Source of the DNA: Deltaproteobacteria bacterium
GTDB taxonomy: Bacteria > Desulfobacterota > Syntrophia > Syntrophales > UBA2210
Assembly (NCBI GenBank): GCA_030603465.1
Contig: JAUVXT010000147.1
Location: 1 to 6,673, forward strand
Direction: 5' to 3'
Length of the DNA: 6,673 nucleotides
How positions within the stretch are numbered: position 1 is the stretch's first letter; each line of letters begins with the position of its first letter. This document shows, piece after piece, positions 5,549 to 6,673 of the stretch. Under the pieces are notes generated by a model, which did no database searches, had not been told where the DNA came from, and worked only from the letters and a program-made list of their open reading frames with translations. Position numbers and translations under genes: made by a program.

Positions 5549-6673
5549 ATGACCACCGAAGAATTAAAGTCTCTTTCAGATGAATATATTATGGGAACTT
5601 ACTCCAGGTTCCCCATTGTCCTGGTCAGGGGGGAAGGGGAGAAAGTATGGGATTCTGACGGGAATGAGTATCTTGATTTCGTTGCAGGCATAGCAGTATG
5701 TAGTTTGGGTCACACCCATCCGAAGGTTGTCGAAGCGATCAAAAGGCAGGTCGATACCCTTGCCCATGTCTCTAATCTCTATCATATTGAACCGCAGATG
5801 CGCTTCGCAAAACTTCTGGTTGAGAATTCCTTTGCCGATAAGGCGTTCTTCTGTAACAGTGGTGCCGAAGCCAACGAAGCGGCCATCAAGCTTGCCAGGA
5901 AGTTCGCCCACGATAACATGGAGGGGGGTAAGTATGAGATAATCACCATGGAAGATTCCTTTCACGGGCGCACCTTGACAACGGTTGCTGCGACGGGACA
6001 AAAGAAAATTCAGGTGGGCTTTGAACCACTTCCCGAAGGTTTCAGCTATGTTCCTTTTGACGATATTGCGGCGCTTGAAAGGGCCATAACCGAAAAGACC
6101 TGTGCCGTTATGATGGAACCGATTCAGGGGGAAGGCGGAGTAAGGATACCGGGGAAAGATTACCTCCGGGGGGTAAGAAAGATCTGTGACGACAGAGGAA
6201 TCCTTCTCGTCTTCGATGAGGTTCAGGTGGGAATGGGGAGAACGGGAAGACTATTTGCGTATGAAGAAAGCGGCGTGGAACCGGATATTATGACACTGGC
6301 AAAGGCAATAGGAAACGGTTTCCCCATGGGCGCCATGCTGGCGACGGACAGAGTCGCCCCTGCATTTACGCCGGGGAGTCATGCATCCACCTTCGGTGGA
6401 AATCCCCTTGCAATGGCGGCCGGGGTTGCCGTTATGGAGACTATGCTGGAGGATGGGATTCTGGAAAACTGCATAGATGTGGGGGCATACTTTATTGAAA
6501 AACTGGAGGAACTCAAAGAGCGCCATTCAACCATAAGAGAGATTCGCGGGAGGGGGCTCATAATCGGGGTGGAGCTTACCCGCGAAGGGGGCGATTTGGT
6601 GAAAGATGCCATGTCCAAGGGGATATTGATAAATTGTACCTGCGGCAACATACTGAGATTCGTGCCACCCCTC
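5549..6673 (+). CDS. argD: Acetylornithine aminotransferase ArgD (3'-truncated by the window)
   Basis: A class-III PLP-dependent aminotransferase that converts N-acetylglutamate semialdehyde and glutamate to N-acetylornithine and 2-oxoglutarate, the fourth step of arginine synthesis. Many members also make N-succinyl-diaminopimelate for lysine. The 375 codons present are all open to the window edge; the family is about 390-400 residues, so roughly 20 are missing. Motifs are YLDFVAGIAVCSLGHTHP (41-58), NSGAEANEAAIKLAR (103-117), FHGRT (138-142), EPIQGEGG (190-197), DEVQVGMGRTG (223-233), TLAKAIGNGFPMGAM with PLP-binding K252, STFGGNPLA (280-288), and RGRGLIIGVEL near the end. The start is uncertain by five codons. 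ATG 5549 has GGGGA 8 nt upstream and gives MTTEEL, typical of the family. An in-frame ATG at 5534 has AGGA (5524-5527) 6 nt upstream and would add MGNYI; a stop at 5528-5530 limits the choice to these two. It follows argB in the same pathway. Confidence 0.95.
   Translation, partial: MTTEELKSLSDEYIMGTYSRFPIVLVRGEGEKVWDSDGNEYLDFVAGIAVCSLGHTHPKVVEAIKRQVDTLAHVSNLYHIEPQMRFAKLLVENSFADKAFFCNSGAEANEAAIKLARKFAHDNMEGGKYEIITMEDSFHGRTLTTVAATGQKKIQVGFEPLPEGFSYVPFDDIAALERAITEKTCAVMMEPIQGEGGVRIPGKDYLRGVRKICDDRGILLVFDEVQVGMGRTGRLFAYEESGVEPDIMTLAKAIGNGFPMGAMLATDRVAPAFTPGSHASTFGGNPLAMAAGVAVMETMLEDGILENCIDVGAYFIEKLEELKERHSTIREIRGRGLIIGVELTREGGDLVKDAMSKGILINCTCGNILRFVPPL

Noticed and set aside
1..6673. Novel defence system, CRISPR array, toxin-antitoxin pair or tRNA/rRNA genes
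   Set aside because: All coding space is taken by recognisable core genes. I saw no regularly spaced repeats, no small gene pairs and no tRNA-like cloverleaf in the gaps.

Overview
The window is a run of housekeeping genes, all on the plus strand. The likely source is a member of the Desulfobacterota (former Deltaproteobacteria) or a close relative. That placement is inference from three things: the gene order (miaB, a bifunctional-nuclease-domain gene, xerC, hslV, hslU, argB, argD), the flavour of the proteins, and moderate GC with Shine-Dalgarno-led genes. No rRNA or other marker is present to confirm it.

Layout. Positions 2-754 hold the C-terminal part of miaB (tRNA methylthiotransferase); its start lies outside the window. 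It overlaps by 7 nt a BFN/DUF151 gene (748-1248). After 18 nt comes a XerC-type tyrosine recombinase (1267-2187), and 2 nt later hslV (2190-2735). The tight packing is then broken by about 325 nt (2736-3060). This stretch holds a long imperfect fold-back repeat and a short GC hairpin, and no convincing gene. hslU follows; its start is best placed at the ATG at 3061, not the GTG at 3055. Next, after 62 nt, is argB (4506-5405). A 143-nt spacer follows with two related 20-nt hairpins that both have a CTTG loop. The last gene is argD, which runs off the right edge with its frame open.

How the genes fit together. MiaB modifies A37 of tRNAs. XerC is expected to resolve chromosome dimers at dif. HslV and HslU form the two-component ATP-dependent HslVU protease. 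ArgB and ArgD catalyse the second and fourth steps of ornithine/arginine synthesis. Genes up to hslV are spaced like one transcription unit. The hslV-hslU and argB-argD gaps carry repeat-like DNA that may have inserted into, or regulate, the unit.

I found no sign of an undescribed multi-gene system. The genes are intact, recognisable core genes, and the unexplained structure is confined to the two non-coding spacers.
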